Below, one piece after another: positions 33,845-44,631 of a stretch of 64,000 nucleotides of DNA. The stretch is from Poecilobothrus nobilitatus (lineage: Eukaryota; Arthropoda; Insecta; Diptera; Dolichopodidae). The notes beneath the pieces are model-generated. The model saw nothing but the letters and a program-made list of their open reading frames with translations, was not told the DNA's origin and ran no database searches. The translations under genes and the position numbers were made by a program. Where the stretch lies: contig OX352772.1 in assembly GCA_947095535.1 (NCBI GenBank), positions 162,169,671-162,233,670 on the forward strand, read 5' to 3'. How positions within the stretch are numbered: the first letter of the stretch is position 1; every line of letters starts with the position of its first letter.

Positions 33845-34915
33845 CTAAATTAGGAACTTAGGAAGTATTTCAATTATTTGAAAATCTTTATTTATAGTTT
33901 TTTCACAATATTTATAATTTTCATTTATGAGACTATTAGTACAATTGTCTGATGGCTTTAACTTCTTCAAATAAGTTTCATTATTATCTACAAAATATTG
34001 GTTATTGTATTCTATTATGTTGGAATTTTCGATTGAAATTTCTTCGAATTTTTTATTTGGAAGTGATATTATTTTGAATTTGATGGCGGTTTGTGGCGTA
34101 ACATTAGGAATAGATATAACAAAAATTAGTTTATTGTCGAATTTTAGTAAAGAGCTTTTAATTTCCTTATATTTGAAAACGTCAATATTGTAATCGTCTA
34201 TTTCGTCGTTTGTTAAAATTGACTGACTCATAATGCCGTGTTTAGCGAACATTATGTTTTGTTGGATTTTTTCTAATTCTGAGTTTAGCAGATTTATGTC
34301 TGTTAGTAAGGACAGAAAATGTAAATTTTTTATACTCGATCTTGTAATATCTGTGGTTTGGTTTAAAGTTTTTAAAACTAAACATTCGTTTTCTTTTATT
34401 CGGTTGTTTAAAATTTCTATATTCTTCTGTAGGTTGGTGTTTATTTTTATTTGTTTGTTTAAGTTTGTTATACTGTCGTGATTGTTATAAGCGATATAGA
34501 TTAGGTGTTCTTGAATTTCGATTCTGTCTTGATCGTCCATTGTACCAAACAACCAGTTCGCCACTCTTCCTCCTAGGTTAATTAATCCACGTTTATGTCT
34601 ATGTAAATTAATTGTTCTGATATTGTAATCGGTTTTCTTGATTTGAGCTTGTAATTGTTGTATTAATAACCTATTTTCGTTTTCAGAAAAAACTGTTCTT
34701 AGATTTTGTTGTATTTGGTTTAATGCTGATGTTAAGTTGTCAGGGTCAATTATGTGCAGAATTTTTGAGTAATTTAGTATAAGAGGTGTTTCGGTTAGTC
34801 TTATCATTTGAAAGCCTCTTTGGTTCGTTAGGTCTTGTATGGTGATTGTCGCTTTCGAGAGTTGTGCTATTGATATCAATATTAGGAGTTTCAGGAGTTT
34901 GAGTGTTGTTTCCAT
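33845..34915 (-). pseudogene. env: Errantivirus-type env (baculovirus F-like)
   Basis: A 356-residue open frame. Residues 1-22 look like a signal peptide (hydrophobic LLKLLILISIAQL). A furin-type site RHKR lies at residues 106-109, directly followed by a GLINLGGRVANWLFG fusion-peptide-like segment, then coiled-coil-like heptads. This is the layout of insect errantivirus Env, related to baculovirus F proteins, which act in membrane fusion. The family usually runs longer and ends in a transmembrane anchor; here a stop comes first and the downstream part is shifted and decayed, so no anchor is seen. It is the best preserved frame of this provirus. Confidence 0.85.
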
Positions 34916-35011
34916 TTTTTCCTACAAAAAATTTAAAAGTTCTTTTGATTCGTGTTGGATGAATATTCTTATTTCTAGAGTCTTTTAGTTTATTGCCTTC
35001 ACGATTGGTGT

Positions 35012-36398
35012 TTAGTTTAATATATTTGGATTTGTGCTTATACCGCGCTGCGTCGGGGTTTTCAATAAGGATTTCTGAGTTAGTACTTGGTATGAATGTC
35101 TATTTTCATTTAGTTTTTCTATAGTCTTATTCTTATTTCTTTCTAGTCTTTCTTTCATTATGGCTAGATCTGAAACTTTATTTTTTACAAAATCAACTGG
35201 TCTTGTTAGCGTTACTGAGTGAATTGAATTGTTATAACTTTCTGCAGCAAATAAGATTTTATCTAATGAGAACAGTTTGGAATTTTGGGCTTCTAGGATT
35301 CTTAGGTGTTCATTAATTGTTCCATGAGCTCTTTCGATTACTGAATTCCCGGTATGAGAGCGAGGTGAAGTGAAATGAACTTCGATACCTTCTTCTCTCA
35401 TGAAATTTTTTATATTTATTCATTATCGAATACGATCTTTCGTGGTTTTCCAAAGATGGAAAATCGATTTTTTACCGAGTGGATTATGGTGATTGCGTTA
35501 CGGTCATTTAACCTTTGTATCATTAGGTGTTTTGTAAATTTGTCAACTAAGGTGAGATAGACTTCTTTGTAACAAAAGAAGAGATCTCCGTGCAAAATTT
35601 CGTTTGGCATAGAGGGGGTTTCAGTAATTTCGAATTTATATTTATTGGGTTTCCTATCATATTTGGCCATGTTACATGAGTCACAATTATTTATATATTT
35701 ATGTATTACCTCTTTTAATTTAGGGAAGAAGTAGATATTTCTAATTTCGTTGTATTTCTCAATAATACCCCGGTGGTTAGTTTTCTTGGGGTTTCTTGAA
35801 TTACTTTAAGTGCTTCTTCTTCGGTGTCTAGATCGATTGCTTTATTTGAACATTTAATGAATTTAATTTTATTATTATTTGAAAACAAACTAATAAGTCT
35901 TTTTTGAAGTATATTATATCGGGAGTATGCTAGTTCTGAGAAAATTCCTGTTGTTCCTTTTTTTATGTATCTCCGTAACAAATCGTTTAGATATCCTTCA
36001 TTATTAAGGTCGCTATCAGATATATAAATTTTTCTAAAGGTTTTATATTTAATAGTAAATTGATTTTCTTTTTCTTTCACTAAGTGAATTTGACAGAGAT
36101 ATTTATTGATAATGTTTTCTGATAATGGAAAATGGTCGCCCAGATTTTCGACGCCACTGTGAATTGTTGTCATTTCAGAATCATTTCTTTCTAGGATGTT
36201 TATTTCTTTTTCGCCTGGTTTTACGCGAGCGAATTTTTTCATCCTTTCTATGGTTTCGGGTTCATTCCATATCGGAGTAATAGGAGCTATTTTATGGTTT
36301 TTTGTTTGAAAGGGTATTTTGAATTTCTTGTTTAATTTCCATTCTAAAGTATTAATTTCGCAAGTTTCTTTATTGATCCTACTAAGAAAGTCGGCCAC
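35012..36398 (-). pseudogene. Errantivirus-like integrase
   Basis: Frame 36398-35715 (227 residues) carries the end of the RNase H linker ([11 protein letters not shown]) and the N-terminal zinc-binding region, whose Cys pair continues at about 35690 (CDSCNMAKYD). Frame 35670-35416 contains the first catalytic Asp (EILHGDLFF) and FGKPRKIVFDNE with the second Asp; a stop follows. Frame 35401-35012 contains SHTGNSVIERAHGTINEHL with the catalytic Glu and a C-terminal domain. The protein would insert viral DNA. It is broken by a frameshift at about 35700 and a stop near 35410, but all three catalytic residues remain. Confidence 0.87.
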
Positions 36399-36407
36399 TT
36401 TGTTCTC

Positions 36408-37930
36408 TTAGCCTTTTAAATATTCTATGTTAAAGTCGTATTCGTTTAGTTTGATCTTCCATCGTTTTAGTTTGGAATTAGGTTCTTTTAGAGAACTAAG
36501 CCAAGCCAGAGGACGATGGTCGGTTTTGATAGTAAATTTAGTTCCGTATAAGTAAGGTCTATAATACTTGGTCGCCCAAATAATGGCCAAAAGATCCTTC
36601 TCTATAGTGGAATATTTGGTATCGTGGTCATTCAAAGTTCTGCTTGCGTAAGAGATGGGGTGACCATCTTGTTGCAGGACGGCGCCAACAGCGTGGTTTG
36701 AAGCGTCTGTTACTAATATAAATTGTTTTTGAAAATCGGGATAACGAAGTATAGGGTGAATAGTTATTAATTCTTTTAATTTTTGGAATGATTCTGCATA
36801 TGATGGGTCTTTTAAATTAATTTTATTACCCTTTTTTAAGTATTTGGTCATTCGTTGCGCAACTTTCGCGTAGTCTTTTATAAATTTTCTATAATATCCT
36901 GTTATCCCCAGGAAGCTTTTTATTTGTCTTGTTGTTTTGGGTAGTTTAATAGTTTTTATTACGTCGATTTTTGTGTTATTTGGTTTGATACCCTCGGGTG
37001 TCAAGATATGACCAGGGTATTCGGTTGACTTTGAAAAAACCTTACACTTATCAACTTGTATTTTGAGGTTGTGTTCCCTTAATTTTTTAAGTCAAGTATG
37101 GAGAAGTACTGTGCTTTGCCGAGTTTGTCGAAGAGGGATTCTATATTGGGGATGGGGAACTTATCGTCAATGGTGATGTTGTTAAGGTTACGATAATCTA
37201 TAACGACTCGCCATTTTTGCTTTCCTGTATTGTCTAACTTTTTTGGTACTACCCAGATTGGACTATTGTAAGGACTGTTAGATGGTTGAATTATATTTTG
37301 TGATAGAATTTCTCTGACTTGTTTATTAACCTCATTCTCGTGAATTTTGGCAAACCTGTAAAGTTTGCTGTATATAGGCTGAGATTCTTTGCTTATTATT
37401 TGGTGTTTGACTTGGTTAACACACGTTAATTTATCCCCTTCTTTGTAAAAGTGACCTTGGTTTCTATATATAATTTGTTTTAAAAATTTGAGTTCTTCTG
37501 GATTTAAATCAGGATTTTTTAGTTTTTCTAATAATTCCATATTGTTAAGTTGTAAAACTTCTAAATTATGTGTTTCTGAGTATGGATAAGCGTAAGTGAA
37601 TTTAGTTATTTTATTGTTGACTTTTTGTTGTCCGTTTAGTAGGTCGATTTGAGGTCCCATGGGTTTTAAAACGTTTAACCCTATGATAGCCTGAAAATTA
37701 TCATTGTTAAAGTTCAATACTTTCCATGACATTGTAGAGTCTTGGTTAAACTCGTCCGGTACTTTTGTAATTACTTCATTATATAAAATTTGTTTTCCAG
37801 TCAAAGTTTTTAGTTTTATAGGTTGTGAGAGGTTTTGAAATTTAATTTTTGGAAATATTTTACTAATAATGATAGAGGTGGCGGCACCAAAATTTATTAA
37901 GCATTCTATTTTTTTATTTTTAATTGTCAT
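36408..37930 (-). pseudogene. Errantivirus-like protease, RT and RNase H with RT core deleted
   Basis: Frame 37930-37079 starts in the protease (INFGAATSIIISKIF; the usual catalytic Asp is Asn) and passes to RT (NSPYNSPIWVVPKKLD, KWRVVIDYRNLNNITID, FDKLGKAQYFSILDLK). It then jumps directly to KLREHNLKIQVDKCKVFSKS and, in frame 37004-36408, [62 protein letters not shown] and [13 protein letters not shown]. The segment between RT motif A and the post-YxDD region is missing, so the catalytic Asp pair is gone. RNase H is well preserved. Confidence 0.9.
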
Positions 37931-37939
37931 AGTCGCTAT

Positions 37940-38978
37940 GGGTAATTGGATTGGTGAGGCGTTGATTGAAAATTTGAATGTGAGATGGTGTTTAGGTCTA
38001 CTTCCATTGGTTCTTCGTTTGTATTGTAGGATTGTCTTGAATTATTGTATATATTATTCCTAAAGTTGCCACTACGATTTTGTGAATAATTGCCACTATT
38101 ATTATTACCTCGGTAGTTATGTTTGTGACCGTTATTATCTGAATAATTGTTATATAATTGATTACCTCGGTAGTCATTATTAACATTGTTATTCTGAGGG
38201 TAAGGACCGGAATCACGATTGCCTCGGCGATCATAATTTCCATAGTTATTTTGGGAGTAACCGCCGGAACCACGATTGTCTCGGCAATCATAATTGCGAC
38301 TATTATTACCATAATAACCTTGAAAGCGACAGCCATGACCATGATTACCTCAGTGGTCACTAGTTCTATTCTTTGGTGGTCAGTAGTTCTATTGTTATTG
38401 GCTTGTTTTTGTCAGAATAATTAGAGATACCTGTTTGAAGAAGTTCTTGGTAGCCTTGTTCAAGAGTCTCTACATTTTTGCTTCTAAGAAACATACTATC
38501 AAAACGAGATATTTTGTTCAAAAATTTTTCTAAAATGCTCTTCTCGTTGTTAGTTGGACTAAATTCTATCGGTTTACTATCATCTAGCTTAATCTTAAAA
38601 TTCAATTTATATAGGATTTCTGTTAACATATTATAATATTGATTTACATTTTTATACCTCACGTTGTCAGCTTTTTCTTTTAGTGTTAGATAACTTTCTT
38701 TAACTCCAAATGACTTTTTCAGTTGTTCTTTCACATCCTCCCAAGAAGATGATTCGATTCTCCTTATGGTGGCAGCAGCTGGTCCCTGGATTTTGCTGAG
38801 AATTATATTCTGGATATAAGTCTTTGTTGGATCATCAGGTGCCATGTTTAGTAAGGCTTCTCCTTCACGAATGAAGCTAGTTAATTCGTATGTGTCATTC
38901 CCTTTAAACGTGGGAATGGATCGCGTTTCTGATATTAAGTCGCGAATTGCAATATTATCGACGGCCAGTTTTATTTGT
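37940..38978 (-). pseudogene. gag: Errantivirus-like gag
   Basis: Frame 38845-38366, which extends upstream without a stop to about 38978, contains RSIPTFKGNDTYELTSFIRE, PTKTYIQNIILSKIQGPA and SWEDVKEQLKKSFG, matching errantivirus Gag. After a frameshift near 38370 the minus strand encodes a long Arg/Gly/Asn/Tyr-rich tail (repeats like RGNNN, YGN, RGSGG) ending in EEPMEVDLNT. Gag builds the particle and binds RNA. The N-terminus is lost at the C-right junction. Ile/Val/Thr-rich frames drawn over the tail in other frames are shadows. Confidence 0.83.
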
Positions 38979-40350
38979 TTTTATACCCGTACGAGTATAA
39001 AAACAAATACAAATTATTCTGGGAGTAATTTGTAGGTTCGCTATTTTTTTTGGTTGAGTTTGGACCAAAACTTAGGGTAGCTCTCGAACACCTAACTTTT
39101 AGATCACCACATTTTTTTTGAAATAGAGCTATACAATTTTAACTGCTGTTAGATCTCACAAAAATATTAATTTTAATTTTAATAACTTTTTTTTGTAGCC
39201 CCACCCGTTACGGAGCTACAGCTCCCCAAAGGTTCAAAAAAGCTCTATATCTAAATTATTATAGCACAAGTTGTATAAGGTATATCTTCATTTTGAAAAC
39301 GCCAAACGATTACTACTTTTATTAGCTTTAAAAGTATATATACAATAAATATATATTTGTGGCATACGGTGTCTTAATTTACCGTTATGCGAAACTCAAA
39401 TTTTGCAAAATCCTTTAACCCTTCTATCTTCTAAACGGTTTAAGTTGGAAACTTGAAATTTTGAGAAAAGTTAGATCTTTGAAAATAAGTATGAGTCATT
39501 TCAGAAATTTTTTTGTATCACCCCCCGTTTAGGAGCTGTATGGGGCAACTGAAAATTTTCTATTTTTAAACACCTGTAACTTGAACATCTGTTAAAATTT
39601 TTTTGAAGTAATACACAAAAATTAAAGCTTCAACATTATACTCTTATTTCTGTTAACAACTTTTTTTAATAACATAGGGTTACTTTATAATTGCCGAAAG
39701 TATTACTTGATTTTTTTAAATTTTCTAACAAATTTCTTCAACAAATTTTTTGCATTTGTTTTACTCGATAATTTTAAATTGTTGAGGAAACAGCATAACG
39801 GTTGCTTGCAGAATTTTTATTTATATGATGTTGATATATATACATACTTATATAATATCATGTTTATTTACATATCGTATATGTCACTAGTGAATAAATG
39901 ATAAGAGTATATATGTATATTATATAGCGCCGTATTTACATACATATATGTATTTTATTGTACTTATAAGAAATTATTCTGTCAATGGAATATTTAAATA
40001 TAATATAATATAATATTTAAAATTATATTTATTATTTTGTACTAAGTAAATTTAATATACATTTACCGCTTAGTATTAAATGGTACTATAGAATATTTGA
40101 AACAGTTTTGGATTGATAATCGTTATGTGGAAGGTTAGAATCTGCTTTTGAAGAATGTACATATAAACATATAGTTTGAATATATGTACAACCCATAGTT
40201 CTAGAAATTATAAAATTCACCCAAATTATTTTGAAATACTAAAATATTAAAAAAATAATATTATAAGCAGAGTGACAGGCTGTGAACATACAAACGGTTC
40301 GTACGGGTATCTAAGAGTTGACAAAGGCAGCTGTATTCTTCCTCGTTTTT
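38979..40350 (+). mobile_element. DINE-like (Helentron-associated) element, copy C-right
   Basis: Starts with TTTATACCCGTACGAGTATA, then jumps, within about 70 bp, to the GGTTGAGTTTGGACC block; the microsatellite present in C-left is missing, so a deletion of roughly 150 bp near the 5' end is likely. From 39050 it matches C-left as an inverted copy to the 3' end: CGTACGGGTATC, AAGAGTTGAC, TTCTTCCTCGTTTTT (40350). It abuts errantivirus gag on its left. Short open frames in it are shadows. Confidence 0.78.
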
Positions 40351-40535
40351 ATTATAAGTTTTTTATTACAAGTTTGCTTTTTTTTTTTTGGTTCTTTGTT
40401 GTTGTTATTCTCTTTTGTTTTTGTTAAGCCCGTTAAATCTCGATTTTAGATTTTGACGTGGGAATATGATCGGCACGTGTACAGCTTAAAGAACTGAGCG
40501 GAATTTTTTGTAATTTCATATTGTTTTTGTTTTTT
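40351..40535. other. Short interval with LTR/env-end-like pieces
   Basis: Between two DINE-like elements. TTTTAGATTTTGACGTGGGAATATGATC-type sequence near 40445-40472 recurs at 33573-33605 next to the env end, and GTTCTTTGTTGTTG...TTATTCTC near 40392 has a reverse-complement match near 31665. It may be a scrap of the errantivirus. Confidence 0.35.
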
Positions 40536-41922
40536 AGCACATTTCCAAAAAAATTTTGAAAAAATGTGCTTATTAGTTTCACTCTGTCCGTGCGTCCGTC
40601 CGTTCCTCCGTCTGTTTACAAAACTTCTACACCGTTAAAGATAGAGAAAAATATTTTTAACCATGCGTATCATAAAAAAAATTATTTTGTGGAACAACTT
40701 TTTCATGTAGCCCCCCCCCATTACGGAGCTACAGCCCCTCAAACTTTGAAAAAGCCCTATTTTTAAATGCATATGTCTTATGTTCTGCTTAAGATTTTTT
40801 CAATCTGAAAGCGTCATTCGGCAGGTATTTTTTTTAACTTTGTAAATTAATATGAAAATTAGACTTTTTTTTTATTTAATATTTAAATTTACCGTTATGT
40901 GAAAATTATACTTTTTTTTTATTTAATATTTAAATTTACCGTTATGTGAAAATTATACTTTTTTTTTATTTAATATTTAAATTTACCGTTATGTGAAAAC
41001 CAAATTTTGCATGATTTTTCTACTTTCATAACTCCGGCACGCTTTTAGATAGAGGCTTGAAATTTTGAGGCAAGAAAGAACTTTTAGAATTGGTATAAGT
41101 TTGCTCAGAACTTTTTGTACCGAACCTTGTTTATGAGCTATTAGGACTCAAAAATTAAAAATTTGCTATTTTTAAACACCTGTAACTTGTACACATTTTA
41201 CTTCTGCAAGATATAAAAAGTAAAGCTACGGTAATATATTTTTACGTGTGTTAAAGGTTTAGTTTGGTTGTAAAGGGTTCCAAAGTTGCAGCTCTTCAAA
41301 TTTGCGAAAAAGCCCCATTTTCGGAAGTATATATCTCAGGCTCTGCCTAATAGTTTTGCAATCTAAAACCGCCAGAAGATCGAAAATTTTATTATCTATA
41401 TAAAACAATATCAAAGTTATGTAATATTTTGTAATTTACAATTTAAATTTACCGTTATGTGAAAACCACATTTTACATGAAATTTCTTTTTTCATAACTC
41501 CGGCACGCCTTTAGATAGGAACCTGAAATTTTGAGACAAGAAAGAACTTTTAGAATTAGTATAAGTTTCCTTAAAAAATTTTTTGGTAGCACCCCCTCTT
41601 TAAGAGTTATTACGCCTCAAAAACTGAAAATTTACTATTTTTAGACACCTGTAACTTAGGCACCTGTAAAAATTTTTCTTCGGCAAGACATGAAAATTAA
41701 AGGTTCAATAATATATTTTTACGTGTTTTAACGGTTTTCCTTAGTTATATAAGATTCCGGACTTACGGCGCCTCAAAATTTCAAAAATGTCCTATTTTCA
41801 CGTTTTTTTTATTACATGAAATTTTCAAATTTTTGTGCAAGTCACAATTCTAAACAGTTTGTATTGAGTTTTGGAAATGTGCGCTTTTAAAAACCGTTGG
41901 TTTACATTCTACCTTGTTTTTA
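40536..41922 (+). mobile_element. DINE-like (Helentron-associated) element, copy D2
   Basis: Same 5' palindrome (AGCACATTT...AAATGTGCT) and GTCC microsatellite as D1, and same 3' end (GGAAATGTGC, hairpin AAACCGTTGGTTT, CTACCTTGTTTTT). It is longer because a 47-bp unit with ACCGTTATGTGAAAA is repeated three times (starts of the motif at 40891, 40938, 40985), and because a larger internal block (CATAACTCCGGCACGC ... AAGAAAGAACTTTTAGAATT) occurs twice, near 41025 and 41490. Non-coding. Confidence 0.8.
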
Positions 41923-42259
41923 TATCTTTAAAAATTTATATACATATGTGCTTATATCTATGCATATTATACTTTTGTTGATGACAAATTAAAACGGTAA
42001 AATTTTAAATGAATGTTAGCAGATTCAATATTAATCTTATGTTTGTTTTTTATTTGTTTACACTTATTATTATTTTTTTCTTCTAATATTTTTGAATTAA
42101 AAGAGAATCATGTACCTACATTACATAATAATGGAAATGGATGTATGAATGAATCCACATACATATATTTTTACGATTTCATTGCTTATTATTGTTGTTG
42201 AATAAAACAAAATATTGTTAAATTCCAATATTGACAAAAGCACATTTTTTCTTTGTTAA
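41923..42259. other. AT-rich interval
   Basis: No convincing coding or repeat. A 62-residue plus frame at 42013-42201 is Leu/Phe/Ile-rich and resembles nothing I know. Confidence 0.4.
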
Positions 42260-42480
42260 ATTCTTCTTTTTGTAGGAAATCGTTCAGAAATATTTCTGAA
42301 AGACTAACTCTCCAATTTCCATTTCTTAAATCAAAGTGATTAGGTAATTTATTTTCGAATGAAGGTGTTGTCTGGAAATAGTTTTAAATTATCATTATTA
42401 AACAATGTTACATAGAAGTCATCTTGACTATCTTTGTTAACTTCTTCCAAAACATAAAATGTTGTACTATTTATATGTTG
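42260..42480 (-). pseudogene. Polinton/Maverick YVTL-type protein fragment
   Basis: Minus-strand reading gives VLEEVNKDSQDDFYVTLFNN, LKLFPDNT, then after a shift SFENKLPNHFDLRNGNWRVS and LSEIFLND. This is the N-terminal signature (FYVTLxSN...PxNT...F..KLP..I.L.G.WEVGL.EI) of a conserved Maverick gene that is usually found near the capsid genes. The function of that protein is not known to me. Only the first 70 residues or so remain, with one frameshift. Confidence 0.72.
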
Positions 42481-42531
42481 TGTATTCCGGTGTTGATGAA
42501 GTTCTTAGTTTTGGACTTCTAAGTAATGGTT

Positions 42532-42843
42532 TTAGTTTTCTTTTTTTTGTTTCAGGAAACTGTGAAAGTATAGTGGGGGAAAAGCGGCCGATCTAAGTGT
42601 TTTTTTCCTTTCAGGAGAAGTTACAGCAACGGTAATTACATCACCACTTGGTGTTTTAAACGTTCGATAATCAGAGCTTAGAGATGGTCTTTCTACTAAA
42701 TTTTCATCTTTCAACATTTCAGTTTGAGCTAATTTTTTAAATGAATTTTCATCATCCAAATCATAATGTGCTAAATCGATATCCATATTTAAAAATTCCT
42801 TTTCAGGGTCATATTCAAACACATCATCAGTTACTAATGGCAC
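42532..42843 (-). CDS. Unassigned 103-residue open frame upstream of the Polinton fragment
   Basis: Open frame with non-A/T-driven composition: acidic N-terminal half (DVFEYDPEKEFLNMDIDLAH) and a Ser/Thr/Arg-rich segment (SSDYRTFKTPSGDVITVAV, TSPERKKTL). No domain recognised. It lies about 50 bp 5' of the Polinton YVTL fragment on the same strand, so it may be a Polinton gene or its N-terminal extension. A splice-site-like CTTTCAG near 42610 on the plus strand is probably chance. Low confidence as a real protein. Confidence 0.35.
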   Translation of the reverse strand: MPLVTDDVFEYDPEKEFLNMDIDLAHYDLDDENSFKKLAQTEMLKDENLVERPSLSSDYRTFKTPSGDVITVAVTSPERKKTLRSAAFPPLYFHSFLKQKKEN

Positions 42844-43129
42844 AAAATGGATCTGTACTGATGTTGATTTATATTTATTTTATTTTATTTTTGTTTTTAC
42901 TTTTAATTTCTCTAAAAGAGCCTTGGAGCTCGTACAGAGTTTCTATAGGTTTTCTTATAATATAATTTATTTATTTATTTAATTGCAATTTTCAATGATT
43001 TAAGTAATTTAAATGGTATAACAATAAATATATATCTATATGTGTAGTGCTAATATTTACTTTATTATATGGCAATAGCTACTTTGAATGAGAATTTTAC
43101 GCTTATATAAAATTATGTTACTTAGAATG
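42844..43129. other. AT-rich interval
   Basis: No coding match or clear repeat. The right end is probably the 3' UTR of the LINE tail that follows on the minus strand. Confidence 0.4.
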
Positions 43130-43296
43130 TATAATTTTAATATTTACTTATGTACGAATTTTTACAATATTTTTTAAATGAATGATAATTTAAGACCTTA
43201 ATGTTGTTTGGTAGACTGTTATATTCCTTTACACTACCATTAAATATTGACTCCAGGCCCTGCAAGTTGCGGCTGGCAACTGTCCTAATGTCGTCG
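43130..43296 (-). pseudogene. LINE ORF2 C-terminal tail
   Basis: Minus-strand reading gives RTVASRNLQGLESIFNGSV and EYNSLPNNIKVLNYHSFKKY, the pattern seen at the very C-terminus of Jockey/CR1-group ORF2 proteins (...YNxLPxxIK...FKKxxK). About 55 residues remain. The upstream side stops at the DINE-like fragment D3. Clade cannot be told from so little. Confidence 0.6.
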
Positions 43297-43299
43297 GAC

Positions 43300-43780
43300 T
43301 ATTTTTTTGTACCACCTCTGTTGTACCATTTATGGTCTATTAGGGCTCAAAAATTGAAAATTTGATATTTTTAAACACCTGTACACAGTTTCTCCGGCAA
43401 GACAAAAAAATTAAAGCACCAGTAACATATTTTTATGTATGTTAATGGTTTCTTTAATTGTATAGGGTTCCAAAGTTACAGCCCTCCAAATTTGCAAAAA
43501 AGCCCTATTTTCAGATGTATATATCTCAGACTATGCGTAGTAGTTTTATAATCTAAAAACACGAGAAGACCAGAAATTTCCTTACCTTTATAAAACAATA
43601 CCAAAATTTTGCAATATTTTATAATTTATTATTTAAATTTACCGTTATGTTAAAACCAAAATTTGCAAGATATTTATTTTTTCATAACTCCGGCACGCTC
43701 TGAGATAGGAACCTGAAATTTTGAGATAAGAAAGAACTTTTATAATTAATATAAGTTTCCTCGAAACATTTTTTGGTAGT
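43300..43780 (+). mobile_element. Internal fragment of DINE-like family D (D3)
   Basis: Matches the middle of D2: TATTAGGGCTCAAAAATTGA, TTTAAACACCTGTA, AAATTTACCGTTATGT and CATAACTCCGGCACGCTCTG are all present in order. Neither the 5' palindrome nor the 3' hairpin is there. At about 43780 it changes without transition into errantivirus pol. Confidence 0.78.
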
Positions 43781-43784
43781 ATAT

Positions 43785-44490
43785 TATTTATATTTTGAAG
43801 TATATTATATCGGGAGTATTCTAGTTCTGAGAAAATTCCCGTTGTTCCTTTTTTTATGTATCTCCGTAACACATCGTTTAGATATCCTTCATTATTAAGG
43901 TCGCTATCAGATATATAAATTTTTCTAAAGGTTTTATATTTAATAGTAAATTGATTTTCTTTTTCTTTCACTAAGTGAATTTGACAGAGATATTTATTGA
44001 TAATGTTTTCTGATAATGGAAAATGGTCGCCTAGATTTTCGACACCACTGTGAATTGTTGCCATTTCAGAATCATTTCTTTCTAGGATGTTTATTTCTTT
44101 TTCGCGTGGTTTTACGCGAGCGAATTTTTTCATCCTTTCTATGGTTTCGGGTTCATTTCATATCGGACTAATAGGAGCTATTTTTTGGTTTTTTGTTTGA
44201 AAGGGTATTTTGAATTTCTTGTTTAATTTCCATTCTAAAGTATTAATTTCGCAAGTTTCTTTATTGATCCTACTAAGAAAGTCGGCCACTTTGTTCTCTT
44301 TGTCTTTTAAATATTCTATGTTAAAGTCGTATTCGTTTAGTTTGATCTTCCATCGTTGTATTTTGGAATTAGGTTCTTTTAGAGAACTAAGCCAAGCTAG
44401 AGGACGATGGTCGCTTTTGATAGTAAATTTAGTTCCGTATAAGTAAGGTCTATAATACTTGATCGCCCAAATAATGGCCAAAAGTTCCTT
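43785..44490 (-). pseudogene. Second copy of errantivirus-like pol (RNase H to integrase start)
   Basis: Nearly identical to 35905-36590: frame 44523-44158 shows [36 protein letters not shown] and [12 protein letters not shown]; frame 44133-43645 begins KKFARVKPREKEINILERN. The differences from the other copy are a few point changes, so the two share a recent ancestor. It lacks LTRs and the rest of pol. The right edge is near 44490, the left near 43785. Confidence 0.92.
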
Positions 44491-44631
44491 AAAGGTCTTC
44501 TTTCGATCATCGGTGGAAAACATAATTTATTATTATAATTTCAATACCAGCAATGAAGAAGAAGAAAAAAATAAATAAAATAATTATGATGTAATTTGTT
44601 TTTAAATTTTTTTTCTTCTTTTTTCTTTTTT
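44491..44631. other. Short interval between pol fragment and A2
   Basis: AT-rich, with a GAAGAAGAAGAAAAA stretch. No gene seen. Confidence 0.4.

Larger units (their letters stand above)
33516..38978 (-). mobile_element. Errantivirus-like Ty3/Gypsy provirus, defective
   Basis: Minus-strand order gag (38978-37940), protease/RT (37930-37079), RT/RNase H (37004-36408), integrase (36398-35012), env (34915-33845). The 5' end of gag is cut by DINE-like C-right and no 5' LTR or primer-binding site remains; the 3' LTR-like segment is split by C-left. The RT catalytic core is deleted. A second copy of part of pol is at 43785-44490. It resembles 17.6/297/gypsy-type errantiviruses. Confidence 0.88.

Noticed and set aside
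37998..38424. Ile/Val/Thr-rich membrane-like proteins on both strands
   Set aside because: They are other-frame readings of the Arg/Gly/Asn-rich gag tail.
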